The notes beneath the pieces were generated by a model, which was not told the origin of the DNA, did no database searches, and saw only the letters and a list, made by a program, of their open reading frames with translations. Shown here piece by piece: positions 11,022-22,425 of a DNA stretch of 64,000 bases. Made by a program: the position numbers and the translations under genes. Location of the stretch: NCBI GenBank assembly GCA_936450465.1, contig OW388300.1, positions 48,907,378 through 48,971,377 on the forward strand, in the 5' to 3' direction. The stretch's first letter is position 1; the number at the start of each line of letters is the position of its first letter. Source of the DNA: Gibbula magus. Taxonomy: Eukaryota > Mollusca > Gastropoda > Trochida > Trochidae.

Positions 11022-11310
11022 ATCACGATGTACAAATAGTTTATGATAGTTCGTGATCGTTTGGTGCTTTATCTGTACTTGTTTCGTCCTTAATTGTGCT
11101 AATTGTGTTAATGTTATGACAAAGTTTCTTCTTTGTTGATGGTTAGCTATGAACTGATCAGAAATCATATTCACCTATAACATACATAATGTAACTCATG
11201 GACTAAAGGAGGACTTGTGCATCAGAGAATTGTAGGACTATGTCAGTGCAATCGCGTTTCAGTCGGGTTTTTAACCCACTGGTGAAAGCATATGTCGTGG
11301 AGCAGCCCGG

Positions 11311-11665
11311 CTGTCCGTCTGTCTGTCTGCCCGTCCCGAAAACAGTACTTGCGTACTGCAATCAACTCCTCCCACAGTTTGTGACCAATCTTTCTGAATG
11401 GTACACATGCTTTGGATATACATCGGTGTTACGCATGTGTATTTTTGGACTGATTGGATTAATATTTTCAGAGTTACTGCCCTTGACTTAGAGCTTTCGG
11501 GTTTACGAGTTTTGACTGACAGCACCTGTGTGTGTCTCCCATAGTTTTTGGTCAATCTTTCTTACACATGCCTTGGATATACATTTGTCATACGCAGGTG
11601 CTTTATTGGGACTGATTGGATTAATATTTCCTAGTTATGGCCTTTGACTACAGACTGACAGTAAC
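11311..11665 (-). mobile_element. Second pearl-like repeat: CTGT microsatellite plus two ~162-bp cores
   Basis: GTCCGTCTGTCTGTCTG (11311..11337) is followed by two diverged copies of a ~162-bp core. TGATTGGATTAATATTT recurs at 11451 and 11613, and CTTTGGATATACAT, CAATCTTTCT and CTCCCA recur in step. A tetranucleotide run next to ~160-bp cores matches the layout of the 2-3 kb element, but the core sequence is different, so it would be a separate subfamily in opposite orientation. The ends are not defined. Confidence 0.55.
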
Positions 11666-12030
11666 TTTTAATTTTCTGAGCATTTGAAAATGTTATGTGT
11701 CCAATGTCACACACTGAGGTTATAACATTTGACCTTGATGAAGGACCTATTTCGTGAGAAACTTAACAATGGTCATACTAGTTGATTGATGGTGATAGGC
11801 CGTCGATATTTGACACGTTTATTTATTTTTAATAGGTCATTAAATTACCCTTACATTTAAACTGCTTATTTGGAGAATAAAGAACTTGTTGACTTGAAGA
11901 TAAGAACGAGTTTTCCACAATGTTGTTGACTTTACTGAAATGGACAAAATGAAAATCATAACATATCCCCGGATTCTATTTCATTTATTCCACTGTCCAT
12001 TTTAGGGATTGAAACCATAGCATCACGTAT

Positions 12031-12400
12031 CAAGTATATCGTTCAGTATCTTAAATGTGTATATTTCATACTGAGATATTGACATGACATCTCCATCTTT
12101 GCATGAACTGAAGCCCCTTAGAATTCTCCAGTCAAAGGGGGAATGTTGAAATTACAATAGAAGTAATAACGTCACATCTCGAGGGTAAAAATCTCGAAAG
12201 AAACGTGAATCCAGCGTTATAAAACTACATCATCAGTCAAGTATATTGCTCAGTATCTAACTTGAGATATTAACATGGTTTCTCCATTTGTGCCTGAACT
12301 GAAGTCCCTTAGGTTTAAGTCAAATGGGAATACAGAATAACTACAATAGAAGCATATCCATGATATAGACAACGTTAAATCTTGAGAGTTAAAAAGCTCC
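12031..12400 (+). repeat. Diverged ~207-bp tandem duplication
   Basis: CAAGTATAT..TCAGTATCT, GAGATATT, TCTCCAT, TGAACTGAAG, CCCTTAG and ACAATAGAAG occur in the same order in 12031..12195 and 12238..12400, offset about 207 bp. The copies differ by many substitutions and small indels. No protein is recognisable. Confidence 0.7.
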
Positions 12401-13019
12401 TGTCTTTCAGACAGCAGCACTTCAGATATGTCACCGCGAAGGGACCTTAATTCTAGCGATTATAGAACAACTGAAAAAATATGTCCAGAAAAGCAAATGC
12501 AACAACATTGAGAAGCCACTTTAAAGTCCAATATGTCGGTGTTGTTCGTGTAGTGTGCTACGACTGTCGGGATTTCCTCTCGTTGACTCTGTGCAGTTTT
12601 CGTTTTCAATAAAAAAAACCTAGTGCCATGTTGTTCATCTTTTCTCATTCTACGTCCCAGAGTTGTTAACCTACGTTCAAGACAGCTACTGGTAGTGATG
12701 CATTAACCATACCGGAGTGAGTTCATTTGACCATGGCATAAAAGAAAAAAAAACACATTTTAAGATAGTTATAAAAGTTCTGTTATTAGTGCAACAACAA
12801 ATAAATGAGAAGTATTTGTTTAACAAATGAGATCAGCAAATAGAGAGATATTCGATGTTGGTACTTTGGTAAATGCTCGTAAATAGGACCTGTTGCAGTT
12901 TGAGACACTTAATTACTTTTGAAAGTGTATTTAAGTTGCATAGCATGTAGAAGTAAAAGTATTCAAACTTGTGAAGTGAAACGTTAAAATATTTCAGCTG
13001 TAGTCTGAAAAATAAGGCC

Positions 13020-13530
13020 ATTTGCTCTATAGCTCAGCGTATTTTAAACTATAAAATAAATAAGTTTCAAAAAGAATTCACCAGACTTATAGCAAATTCA
13101 AGTACTTTACGTATTAGAGAAGAATATGAACATAGATCCTTAGGTCATGGCCCTATTAGTCAGGCGGAATGGTGCAGAAAATAAGGTCATTTGTGAACTT
13201 GGTGAAAAGTATCAAAGCACAAAGATAGTTTATGGTATTTTGATTAAATTTGTTCTGAGGGTCAAGTCAATTTCGATCCAAGATGGCCGCCAAATTCAAA
13301 ATGGCCGCCACTGTTTAAACGTATATGCTTTTACATGTTTCTGTATATGTAATGCTACATTTCACCATTCTGTCTGACTATATGACCAGTATTTGGGGAC
13401 ACAGGGTCATCAAATATACCATTTATATCCAAATTGGCCTAGGACTCTGTACACAACATCTCGGCTTTCTAGCGGTTTTCATACTTAAGCAGAAGACGAT
13501 GAAAATAGTGCTTTAGGTCATGACCCCTGT
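13020..13530 (-). repeat. Old interspersed 'GTGACC' repeat, inverted copy
   Basis: Read on the minus strand this has CATGACCTAAAG, a ..TTCTGCTTAAGTATGAAA segment, GATGTTGTGTACAGAG and GATGACCCTGTGTCCCC in the same order as the repeat at 3262..3545. Two units are suggested, one from about 13520 leftward and one from about 13140 leftward. It also contains two AAATTC-separated ATGGCCGCCA motifs, which may be unrelated. Confidence 0.5.
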
Positions 13531-14513
13531 GCGTTCTTGAAAAGAAGTAAAACATGGAGTTTACGGAAGGGGCAGACGGCCACCTTGCAATGCCATAAGC
13601 CCATCGAGCCTTCCAGGTCTCATTCACGGTCAGATCTGAATAAATGAATGGTGTGTTCAAAACTGTCGATGTTTCTGTGGACAAAGTTTTCGGGGTCACA
13701 TATGGACATACACCACATTATATGGAAATCAACAGAAATAGCTATATAAAACGTGATGAAATTATCAAATTACCTTGTACTTTTTGGGTTTATGATTTCT
13801 TTGATATTTTTTTTATCGAAACAATATATTGTTTTAATATAGTAACTTAGGGATTCGTAGACCAGACCAGTTCGTAGCCGGCGTGAATTCGTAGGCAGTG
13901 ACTCCGTGTCTATAATGATAGTGAAATTCTATATAAGCCTATTGCGCTTTTGTCCACGGGGCGTTTGTCCTCAGAGCTTTTGTCCTTTGGGGCTTTTGTG
14001 CTAGAATCCTGAAAGAAGACCAACATTTCGACAGCTTTCTTTGAATTCCCAGTTAAAATGTTGAATATACAGCGTCGGGAAGTAGCAGAAAAGACTAAAT
14101 ATAAGGAATTGTCTACGATATCTTGTACATAACCATACGCTACGACAGTAAGTTCTGAAATAAATTTGACTGGTTCGCTTATCTCACAAAAAGGGTCCAA
14201 AACGGCGTATAGTATTTGTAATAAACGTCTACCACCTAATATTGTATGTAAGAAGTCTTCAAGAATATAAATGATATCATTTTTTGTATTTTTCCTTAAT
14301 AATAACTCTAAGAGAAGCGATATAGACCCAAAACATGTAAAATATAATCCATGAGTGATAAAAAAAGACTGAAAAACAGTTACATCCAATATAATTATAT
14401 TGTTAGTTATACTTTGCTAATTGCATTTCTTTGCAGCTCTCCATCATTTGTGATGATCAATTAACAATAAAGCGACGTCTGTAAAAAGTATCGCCTACTT
14501 ATTTACATCCCAC

Positions 14514-14622
14514 GTCTACAGAAAGGGAAGCGGTCTTTTCGTAGGTGAAACCAGTTCGTAGGAGTGACCTTTTCGTAAGTGAAACCGGTTCGTAGAAGGT
14601 CTTTTCGTAGGAGGATTATTTT

Positions 14623-14667
<45 letters not shown>

Positions 14668-15090
14668 CCACGAATGACCACGAGTTTTTTTTAATAAATA
14701 ATGATAAGTTGTATTGTATATTTTATTTTGTAATGCTATTTTTTGTATGCTTAATTTTTTAAAAGTATACGATGGTTTTGCATTCATATATATCTGTCTA
14801 ATACCAATCATGTTTAAATAACCCTCATCTCCCGCGGCGTATGTTAGGGATTCACTCGCTATTTAATACAATATAAATTGTTAAATTGAATAAAGATTAT
14901 ACTTACCAGATTAATTTATTTATTAAAACAACAGACGATCATAAAAATAACAAATAAAGATTGCAAATCTTGTACATAATACAATTTAATAATCCTCCTA
15001 CGAACCGACCGTTATATCCTCCTACGAACCAACCGTTTTGTACTCCTACGAACTGGTTCCTCCTACGAAAAGACCTACACCCTACAGAAA
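14514..15090. mobile_element. Foldback-type element with TTCGTAGG-repeat arms
   Basis: The left arm (14514..14611) and right arm (14990..15088) are inverted copies. Both consist of short subrepeats of (A/T)TCGTAGG or CCTACGAA spaced every 17-24 bases, ending in GAGGATTATT. The AT-rich core contains a TA microsatellite (about 14630..14663). Inverted arms made of tandem subrepeats are characteristic of foldback (FB) elements. Similar TTCGTAGG motifs appear outside the element at 13856..13900. Confidence 0.7.
14626..14664. repeat. (TA)n microsatellite
   Basis: About 20 TA units in the core of the foldback element. Confidence 0.95.
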
Positions 15091-15916
15091 CAACTAAAAT
15101 AATTGTTTATATTATTTATTCGTGTTTTAAAGGGTAGACAAATGGACGGTCCATTTGTTAAAAGGTAGTATGTCCTACAGCAATGATGCATCAACGCATT
15201 AAAGTAAAACATGATATATAGTCTATACATAATGTCGACTTGAACTTAATTTTAACATTTTATAAAATTTAAAATAAATGCTGAACACCATTTTGCAAAA
15301 GCGGTTTCTGCGCCTCATATATGTTGGGAAAGACATCAAATTATAAGCGCCCTGATCTATCAAATCATGTTTACCTCTTTCTAATTTTTAAAAAACATGT
15401 ATTTACCAAATACATTAAAATCGAATTCATCTGGCAGCAGTATCTTGTTTCCACTCTTTTGAAAATGTTTCGACAAAAGGTTTTTTCTTGTTTCAAACAC
15501 ACATGCATGTCTCCGGGAAACAAACGATTTCTTTTGACCATAAAGTGTAGTGTTTCACTGTTGTCGATTTATGTTTTTCGTTCGGGAAACAATTGTTGTT
15601 AATTAATGTTCAATTATACTCTTAACTCGTCCTATATCCACAAGAAGGTTGCATCTCGATATCAATGTAGAAATATATTACTTATTAAGGCCAAAATGCA
15701 AGTTATCCTCTTTTTATGCTGCTCTTAACGCTTGGATTTTACAAACTTATTTTAATTTTTCATCAATTATACACTTTGAGTAATATTATATGAAATCAGA
15801 ATATCATTTTCAGCAAATTCACACTAACGTCAGGCAAGCCAACGTTTCAGCACCTCAATGGTGGATAGTCACGTGACAACAAGATGGCGGCGCCCATGAC
15901 TTTGAAAATATAAACG
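15091..15916. other. No gene recognised
   Basis: AT-rich. The 93-codon frame at 15321..15602 has no recognisable motif. Confidence 0.45.
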
Positions 15917-17280
15917 TCTATAAGAACAGAACAGAACAGAGTTTATTTCGTATATTTGGCCATGAGACCAAAAGTACAGTGGTCGTAATGTTTATGATGT
16001 CAAGTAAATGACAACGCTTATCGCTTTACAAAGTTTCTTAATCTGAATTTTTTTTTCACAGAAAGAGCTAGCTTAAATAACAATTCATTCTTGAGTAGTA
16101 GTCAGAGATATAAGTTTAACATTGATGGGTACTTATAATAATATACAGGTAAATATATTATACGCAGTTGTCGATAATATGGACATATTAGCAAAATATG
16201 AATTCATCTTCCTCCCCTTCTGTACAGAATTTGCATGAAGCGTCATTAAAATCTAGACCATTGGGTAATATACATATATTTATTTTAAAATCATTCGAAC
16301 ATCTAAATTTCGTTAGAGACCTTCTTTAATTTGATGATTGAATTGAACTTAGATATTTATCAGGTTGAATGAGATATTTAAAATAGAATACAAACTTAAA
16401 TTGGACGAAACAGAAATAGAAGTAAACCAATTTGGGTAAAACACCCCTTAATCTCAATTTAAATGAAAATACGAATATGTTATAATCCCTGCATTAACCA
16501 ACTGCTTCCAAATCCATAACTAAAAAGTATATATCTAACAGAAGAAACCCAATTATTTTATCCTAATTCATCATATTTACAAAGCATTAAAGGCGCTGTA
16601 GCACGTTTTTTGCAAATTTTATTTTTTCAAATTTGTCATTTCTAAAGATAGTTTATGACATTTATATTTACTTTAGAGGGTAAAACATCTTATTACACAA
16701 ACCATTTATCCGTAGTGGTAATAACGGTGTTGCGTATAAAGCCAAAATTGCATGGCGGCCATTTTATTGTGAACACATTTTATTATTTCGAATGACAAAA
16801 ACGATTCCCATGGCTTTACGGAACTATGTACACTCATTTGTAACTTGATTTTCCGAAGAGAGAAGGGTGTTTTACTATTGTTGACATTATTTTTCAAATA
16901 CATTTCATCGACTTATTTGAGCAAAAAAACGTGCTACAGCGCCTTTAAATAACAATTGCTTGAATGTTTGCCCACTGGCATTCTTAGCAGTCTAATGTTC
17001 AAACATTCTCATTCTTCCCATTTCTCCTTAATTTATAACCTTGATTACACCATGTTCATACATTCTCATTCTTCCGAATTTCACCCAGTACAGCATTATA
17101 GGATGATCTATATGCTATTCTCAACAAATATTTACAATATTTTGTATGTACAACTTCAATAGATTTCCTTATTTCAGTACACCACATTTCAGCACCAAAT
17201 AGTATTATATGTAAAATTTTACGATCAAATATTTCCATATAAACTTCAACATTCAAATTGGGACATGTGTTCATCAAACG
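15917..17280 (-). pseudogene. 3' remnant of a non-LTR retrotransposon (LINE), minus strand
   Basis: On the minus strand, 17056..17277 encodes a segment with ILFGAEMW, IEVVHTKYCK and AVLGEIRK. This fits the post-reverse-transcriptase region of many LINEs (consensus ILLYGxExW..IExVHxxFCK..VLGELGR). Further on, around 16200..16256, a minus-strand frame reads NDASCKFCTEGEEDEF, the C-terminal Cys-rich motif of such proteins. The minus-strand end near 15920 finishes in a GTTCT repeat, a typical LINE tail. Stops and frameshifts break it. The copy is split by the MITE at 16591..16944, which is therefore younger. Clade assignment is uncertain (CR1, Jockey or I-like). Confidence 0.7.
16591..16944. mobile_element. 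354-bp MITE, TTAA-flanked, copy 1
   Basis: The terminal inverted repeats are AGGCGCTGTAGCACGTTTTT and its complement, essentially perfect over more than 20 bp, with TTAA on each side (16587..16590 and 16945..16948). TTAA targets are used by piggyBac- and Kolobok-type transposases, which could mobilise it. A related copy lies inverted at 62340..62683 and one sharing the ends at 44242..44745. Its minus strand has a 65-codon frame also open in the 62-kb copy. Confidence 0.85.
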
Positions 17281-19093
17281 TCTATAATGTACATACTAAA
17301 GATGTTTTAAAAGTGGACGAAAAAGAACAACTTGTTACTTTGTTTTGTATTGAATACAACAACTGTCAATTTTTCACAAACTTTATTCATTTATCGAATT
17401 AATTTGTCTTTAAATAAGCTTTGTGGCCACTGTATCCGATAGTCTCATTGACTCCGCAAGGATAACAGATAAATCGAGGTCAAAAAGTCAAAGAAATAGA
17501 CATCAAGTTGAATTGTCATTACAGATTCTAAATTTTTTAAATGAAATAATCCACTTAAATATTGTATTTCCAAACTTCATATTATATTAATAATTTAATG
17601 CACCCAATCCGATCTTATGATGGAAAGTCCAAATTTTGGACGTACCAGGTCCGAAGTTTGAACGATACATAATATAATTTACCTTTTTAGGATTTTAGAT
17701 GGTTAAGCAAAACTAGATCTATTCGGATGAATCTGTCTGTGTAAAGTACTTCAGAATCTTGATGTTCATATCATTTATGTCGTAAAATGAATGTTTATAG
17801 AATACCAATAAAGTGATTTTCTAAAACAATATTAAATCCCATTTCCCCGACCATATCACAATTTTAACAACAGGGTTCACTCTCTTGATTTAAATTCTTC
17901 GAGTTTCGTAGTTGATCGGCTGATAAAACAAATAAATATATATAAGTGTGAAATATAATAAATATTAATTTACGAGATGTTACAGGACAGTTTATAAGAA
18001 AGGCTCTGGATATCAATTGAATAAATTATGTTGCTATTGATGGAAACATCAAGCACAGCGAAACCGACTTGTAACTGTCGTTATTTAGCGTTTTATATTG
18101 TGTAACGAAATATTTGTATGGCAAATCAGGAGGACATTTGCGAATGGTGGATGAGCTTCTTGTCGTTTATAAAAGAGTGATCAAGGTATTAGTGTTTCAA
18201 ATACAATATTTTGGTTGGAAAATATACTTATAACGTCAATGGCTAGAGAAATCTTTTATTTACAACATGACATGTGACAAATGATTTTCATATCACGACA
18301 ATGTAATGAAATTTGGTTTCAAAGAGAAGTACTCCTTCGAGTAAAGCGTGCTAAGGGTATCTGACGTCATATAAACAAAATTCCCTTTATTGCATAAAAC
18401 GTACTACACACTTGCTTCTCTTGGAAGTTAGGCTTCCCTTGTCACACATTACTGAATGTGATGATTGTTTAATAAACAATAATTCTAAATGTCGTTAGAA
18501 CATACAAATTATTGTCTTTTTAATGAACTTTTTATTGAACTAAGACCGGCAAATTATGACAAATATATTCTCAGTGATTATAAAATTCAAACAAAATACC
18601 TATTTGGGTAAAACATTTATTCCAATATCTGTAGAAAATACATAAATAAATGAAATAGTAAATAAAAAACTGCCAAAAATTATATATTTCGATTTTGTTC
18701 ATTGTTCACAAACTTTATATTTCTTTCGTGTCATTGTATACACTGTGAGAGCTATAGACAACAATGCTTTGCGCTTGAAAATAATAGACTTGATCAATAT
18801 TTAGACTGGGAAAACACCTTTACTAATTAGTGCAATTTCTCGGCTTATTTTGGGTCGAATTAACCTATGAAAAATTTAGTGTATATATTTCACGGAGATA
18901 GATTTTTGGCAATTTTCTTAATTATTCATCAACATGCGGGATGATCCACGGATGATTTTGTTTCCAAGTTGTTGAAAATTGTTTGAAAAAGGTAATAAAG
19001 TAGTCAGTGACAAAACAACCCACAGCCGGACTGATATATAAACCTATCAGGCATAATTTGCTGTATTTCTGCCCACTATCTGGACTTTCTGGG
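17281..19093. other. No gene recognised; may include the LINE 5' region at its right end
   Basis: AT-rich sequence without a supported frame. The last few hundred bases before 19094 may be the 5' untranslated region of the LINE that follows, but I see no clear 5' boundary. Confidence 0.4.
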
Positions 19094-19831
19094 ATGTCCG
19101 AGTCGGCGAGGTCAACACGTGTTTCGGCAAACACGGAGGAGTTCATACAAAACTCCGAAAAAAGGTTAGCAGCACTCATTAGAAACTGTCAAAGCGAACT
19201 GCAAACATCTATTGACTCGTTAAAATCAGATATCAACGAAATAAAGCAAACTGTAGATGCAGTTGAACACGTGGTCTCAAAGCATGATGAAGAATTACAG
19301 TGTCTACGGAAAGAACTTGCTGCTCTGAAAGAATCTAAATCTACCTTAGAAAAGCAGGTAATATTGAAAGACATTCATGACCGCAAAACCAATCTTTTGT
19401 TTTACGGTATACCGGAGAAACCTCAGGAAAATACGGAACGAGTCCTCAGAGCGTATTTTGTCGACACACTCCAGTTCAGCGAGGACCAGGTAGATAACAT
19501 GTATTTCAAAATCGTACACAGGCTACCTATGTCTGAGTACCAACGGAAGCACAAGCCATCTGCTCCTCCATCGATAATTGCCACATTCATTCACATGGTA
19601 GACCGAGATGCAGTGTATGGGGCTCGCAAACTTCTGAAGGGAACAGCAAAGAGCATACAGACTGACCTACCGGCTCTAATGAAGAAGAGACGAGCAATCC
19701 TTGGACGCCAAGCCACTGCTATTAGAGAACAGGAGAAGCTCTGGACAAGGGTGCGAGTAGTTGGCACTGAAGTTGTCCTGGAAACCGGAGACCCGAGTGT
19801 TCCATCTTCTTTGTGGAAAACTCATGATTGA
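19094..19831 (+). CDS. LINE ORF1 protein (L1/Tx1-like), intact
   Basis: A 245-codon open frame from ATG 19094; an upstream in-frame GTG at 19007 is less likely to be the start. Residues ~20-95 form a charged, heptad-like coiled coil (SIDSLKSDINEIKQTVDAVE and on). Residues ~97-170 resemble the RNA-binding RRM of L1 ORF1p, starting RKTNLLFYGIPE, and the rest is a basic C-terminal part (LMKKRRAILGRQATAIREQE). Trimeric coiled coil, RRM and CTD is the family layout of ORF1 proteins that coat LINE RNA. The frame has no stops, so this copy is either young or lightly decayed, in contrast to the broken ORF2 downstream. Confidence 0.8.
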   Translation: MSESARSTRVSANTEEFIQNSEKRLAALIRNCQSELQTSIDSLKSDINEIKQTVDAVEHVVSKHDEELQCLRKELAALKESKSTLEKQVILKDIHDRKTNLLFYGIPEKPQENTERVLRAYFVDTLQFSEDQVDNMYFKIVHRLPMSEYQRKHKPSAPPSIIATFIHMVDRDAVYGARKLLKGTAKSIQTDLPALMKKRRAILGRQATAIREQEKLWTRVRVVGTEVVLETGDPSVPSSLWKTHD

Positions 19832-20598
19832 GAACTCCATTGTTGTGTATCACCATGTTGTTGTGTTGCTTTTTAAAAATCATTTCCAAGCAACTAATAA
19901 TCATCTCAGCAAAAATCAGCGTGTTACCGCTATTTTCGTTTTCCCGCCAAAAGTGTTTTTGAGTTCTGTATGTTATATACCTCTATTTCAATGTCCTTTA
20001 ATGTTTCATGATATACCTACTTTTATCTCACTTTGAGAAGTTGATATTATATCGTCAAAGACACAAACAACAATAAGTTTTTGAGAAAACATACTCGGGT
20101 ACACCCGACGAACTGCACGTGCTTTCCGCGCAGGACACACGAGAGACGAAACACGTGGTCACAGTGTACCCAGAGGTGTTGTGATGTGTTTTACTGTGAT
20201 GTGATGTGATGTGATGTGTTGTCTTGTGCTATGCTTAGGGTATTTCTCGTTTTGGATTTCTTTTCTTTGGGATTTGGAATATACTTCACAGACATTATGC
20301 GAACGTGTGAGTATGAACTTTGACACTAATGTTAATTCTTTTTACTTGTTTCATCCGTGGATATTCGACTCCATGAGTATCCCGTGTCGGTCAACCAAGC
20401 GTTTCTCAGTTGTTATGTTATTTTATTTCATTCTTTGTGTTTTTTTCATTGAAACTCTTTTTGATATGGCGATGTTTTCAACAAAAGGCAATATTACACT
20501 CAATCGTATTTACTATCTAACTATTCTTTCGTACCCTTTGGCAATATATTTCTTTCCATGTAACATGTTTCCGGTTGCTAACCAGAACCAATCAGAAT
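19832..20598 (+). other. Inter-ORF spacer of the LINE
   Basis: About 770 bp between ORF1 and the endonuclease start. It contains a GTGAT/GATGT microsatellite around 20180..20220 and a hydrophobic 131-codon frame (20211..20606) without recognisable domains. I treat this frame as chance. Confidence 0.5.
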
Positions 20599-21118
20599 AT
20601 GACTAAGGTAAAAATAACATCTTTGAACTGCAGAGGTTTGAATAGAAAGAATAGAGATGTTTAGATTTCTGAAAAAGAAACGCTCCTCGATATATTGTTT
20701 GCAAGATGTACATTTTACCAAAGAAATGGAAAAGACGGTAACTGAAGACTGGGGTTGTAAGAATTGTTATTTTAGTTCTTATAGCAGTAACTCGAGGGGC
20801 GTTGCTATACTTTTTTCTAAATACATAGATTATACCCTTGATAATGTTATAAAAGATTGTGATGGCAATTCTGTAATCGTAGAAATCACTTTAGACAAAT
20901 ATAAACTAGCGATCATCAATATTTATGGCCCAAACGCTGACGATCCAAACTTCTATGATAAGCTTGAAATAACCACTAAAACACTTGAGAGTGATCACAT
21001 ACTCATCTGTGGAGATTGGAATGTAGTTCAAAATTATTATATCGATACCTTCAACTACAAACACCAAAACAATCCAAACGCGAGAGATAGAATAATAAAA
21101 TTGAAAGACGAAAAACAA
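20599..21118 (+). pseudogene. LINE ORF2 fragment: AP-type endonuclease, frameshifted and truncated
   Basis: ATG 20599 opens MTKVKITSLNCRGLNRKNRD, the standard start of an APE-like LINE endonuclease, but a one-base frameshift near 20655 produces TAG. The continuing frame (20657..21118) shows CLQDVHF, RGVAILFSK, IINIYGPNADDPNF and LICGDWN, in the order expected for the endonuclease. The usual catalytic Glu of LQE(T/V)H is Asp here. Coding similarity stops at KLKDE and runs into an A-rich tract (21111..21140), then the TIR element at 21156. No reverse transcriptase is present. The copy cannot move by itself. Confidence 0.8.
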
Positions 21119-21140
21119 AAAAAAAACAAAAAAAAAAACA
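21111..21140 (+). repeat. A-rich tract at the LINE truncation point
   Basis: Two runs of ten or more A broken by C follow the endonuclease reading frame directly. It could be an internal poly(A)-like end of a truncated retrocopy, or simply A-rich template sequence. Confidence 0.8.
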
Positions 21141-21155
21141 TGCGTGATGGCTCTT

Positions 21156-21769
21156 TAAGGCCGGTTCACACTGTCCCGAATTTGATAAAAGATGGAAACA
21201 CGAATATGATCATGTTCAAATTCGCAAAGGATCGTAAGCAATCGGGCCATTCGTAAATGCATCTTAAGCATTCGTTTAGATTTCGGCGGAGTTCTTTTCT
21301 GTTCGGCAGCAACATCGGGAGAGCGAGCGAAATATTTGACATGTTAGTTTCTTCGTGCATTCTATCGAGATGATATTGCATGATTCCTATAATCATCTTC
21401 GCCTGTCCATCGGGACCGTACGGCAGATTTCACAATCGAGGACCATAAGAGTCATAAGAAGGCAACGCTATTGCGATCATACCTTCCATGAATGCACATG
21501 GAGATTATACCATGTCGTATTGACTATTGACGTGGGCATTAACTTAATCAAAAGGTTTATGTCAATATGAGACAGGTAACGATATGTATATTTCATATTA
21601 TAACAATGTAGTATGTGTAACAATACCTCTAAATATTCCAATGAGTATGAAATACATAGTACCTTATATTTACCACGGAGGTATACATGCATCTGGATCT
21701 CGCATCTGCACTAAAACAAATCATTAAATACATGTTTATAAGCATGCATTATATTAAACATGGAATGTA

Positions 21770-21818
<49 letters not shown>

Positions 21819-22311
21819 GATCTAGATAGTCTCGTTGCTTTCTTATGACAATCGGGAAGCATATCGTTTAATATTTTGGCGATGGTACCGATGGACAGAC
21901 GATGATAGTACAACAATGACAAAAAGTAACAAGATCGCATCTCGATGGCCGTGCGAAGAGAACGATTGGGACATGTGCTGACCATGAAAATGAAGATTGT
22001 AAACTTAAAAAATGTTGTATGTAAATTTGATATTGACCACATATAACATGTTTTTAAATGCTTCTCCATGGTGTATGAGTTAAACGAGAAAAGTGCGCGT
22101 AACTCATTTCGGTAATTCCATGTTTTCAGAGCAGTGATCACATTTATGCTTTCTCAGCTTTACTACAACAAGTCTATATTACGCTGTCTCGGTACTTCCT
22201 AAATTTATAAATTAAGCTTTCCCGGGCCGACACCGAGAGGCAAACCGTCACAGCAACATCGTTACATAATGTGAATGTCTTTTGTCATATTCTGAACAGT
22301 GTGAACCGGCT
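21156..22311. mobile_element. 1.16-kb TIR element, non-autonomous
   Basis: The left end AGGCCGGTTCACACTGT (21156) and the right end ACAGTGTGAACCGGCT (22296..22311) are inverted copies; similarity extends ~40 bp inward (GAAT..TGA.AAAAGA). TTTA lies on both sides (21152..21155 and 22312..22315), a possible target duplication. No transposase frame is seen. The interior holds an AT microsatellite (about 21772..21820). Superfamily not assigned. Confidence 0.7.
21772..21820. repeat. (AT)n microsatellite
   Basis: A long AT run inside the 21-22 kb TIR element. Confidence 0.95.
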
Positions 22312-22425
22312 TTTATAAAATGCAGGTTCGAACATGTGCTCGTCGCATACACAGTGAAAGGGCCAAAGGCACGTGCGACCATGCAAGTGTTCTCGTTTAC
22401 ACACAATTATTCAACCTCAGGTATA

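Noticed and set aside
13910..14389. 159-codon minus-strand open frame
   Set aside because: No recognisable domain; the C-terminal Lys/Asp/Ser-rich part comes from a short CTTTTGTCC-type DNA repeat. No splice or start context supports it.
20211..20606. 131-codon hydrophobic frame between LINE ORF1 and ORF2
   Set aside because: No family resemblance; it overlaps a GATGT microsatellite and ends at the ORF2 start. Most likely a chance frame in the spacer.
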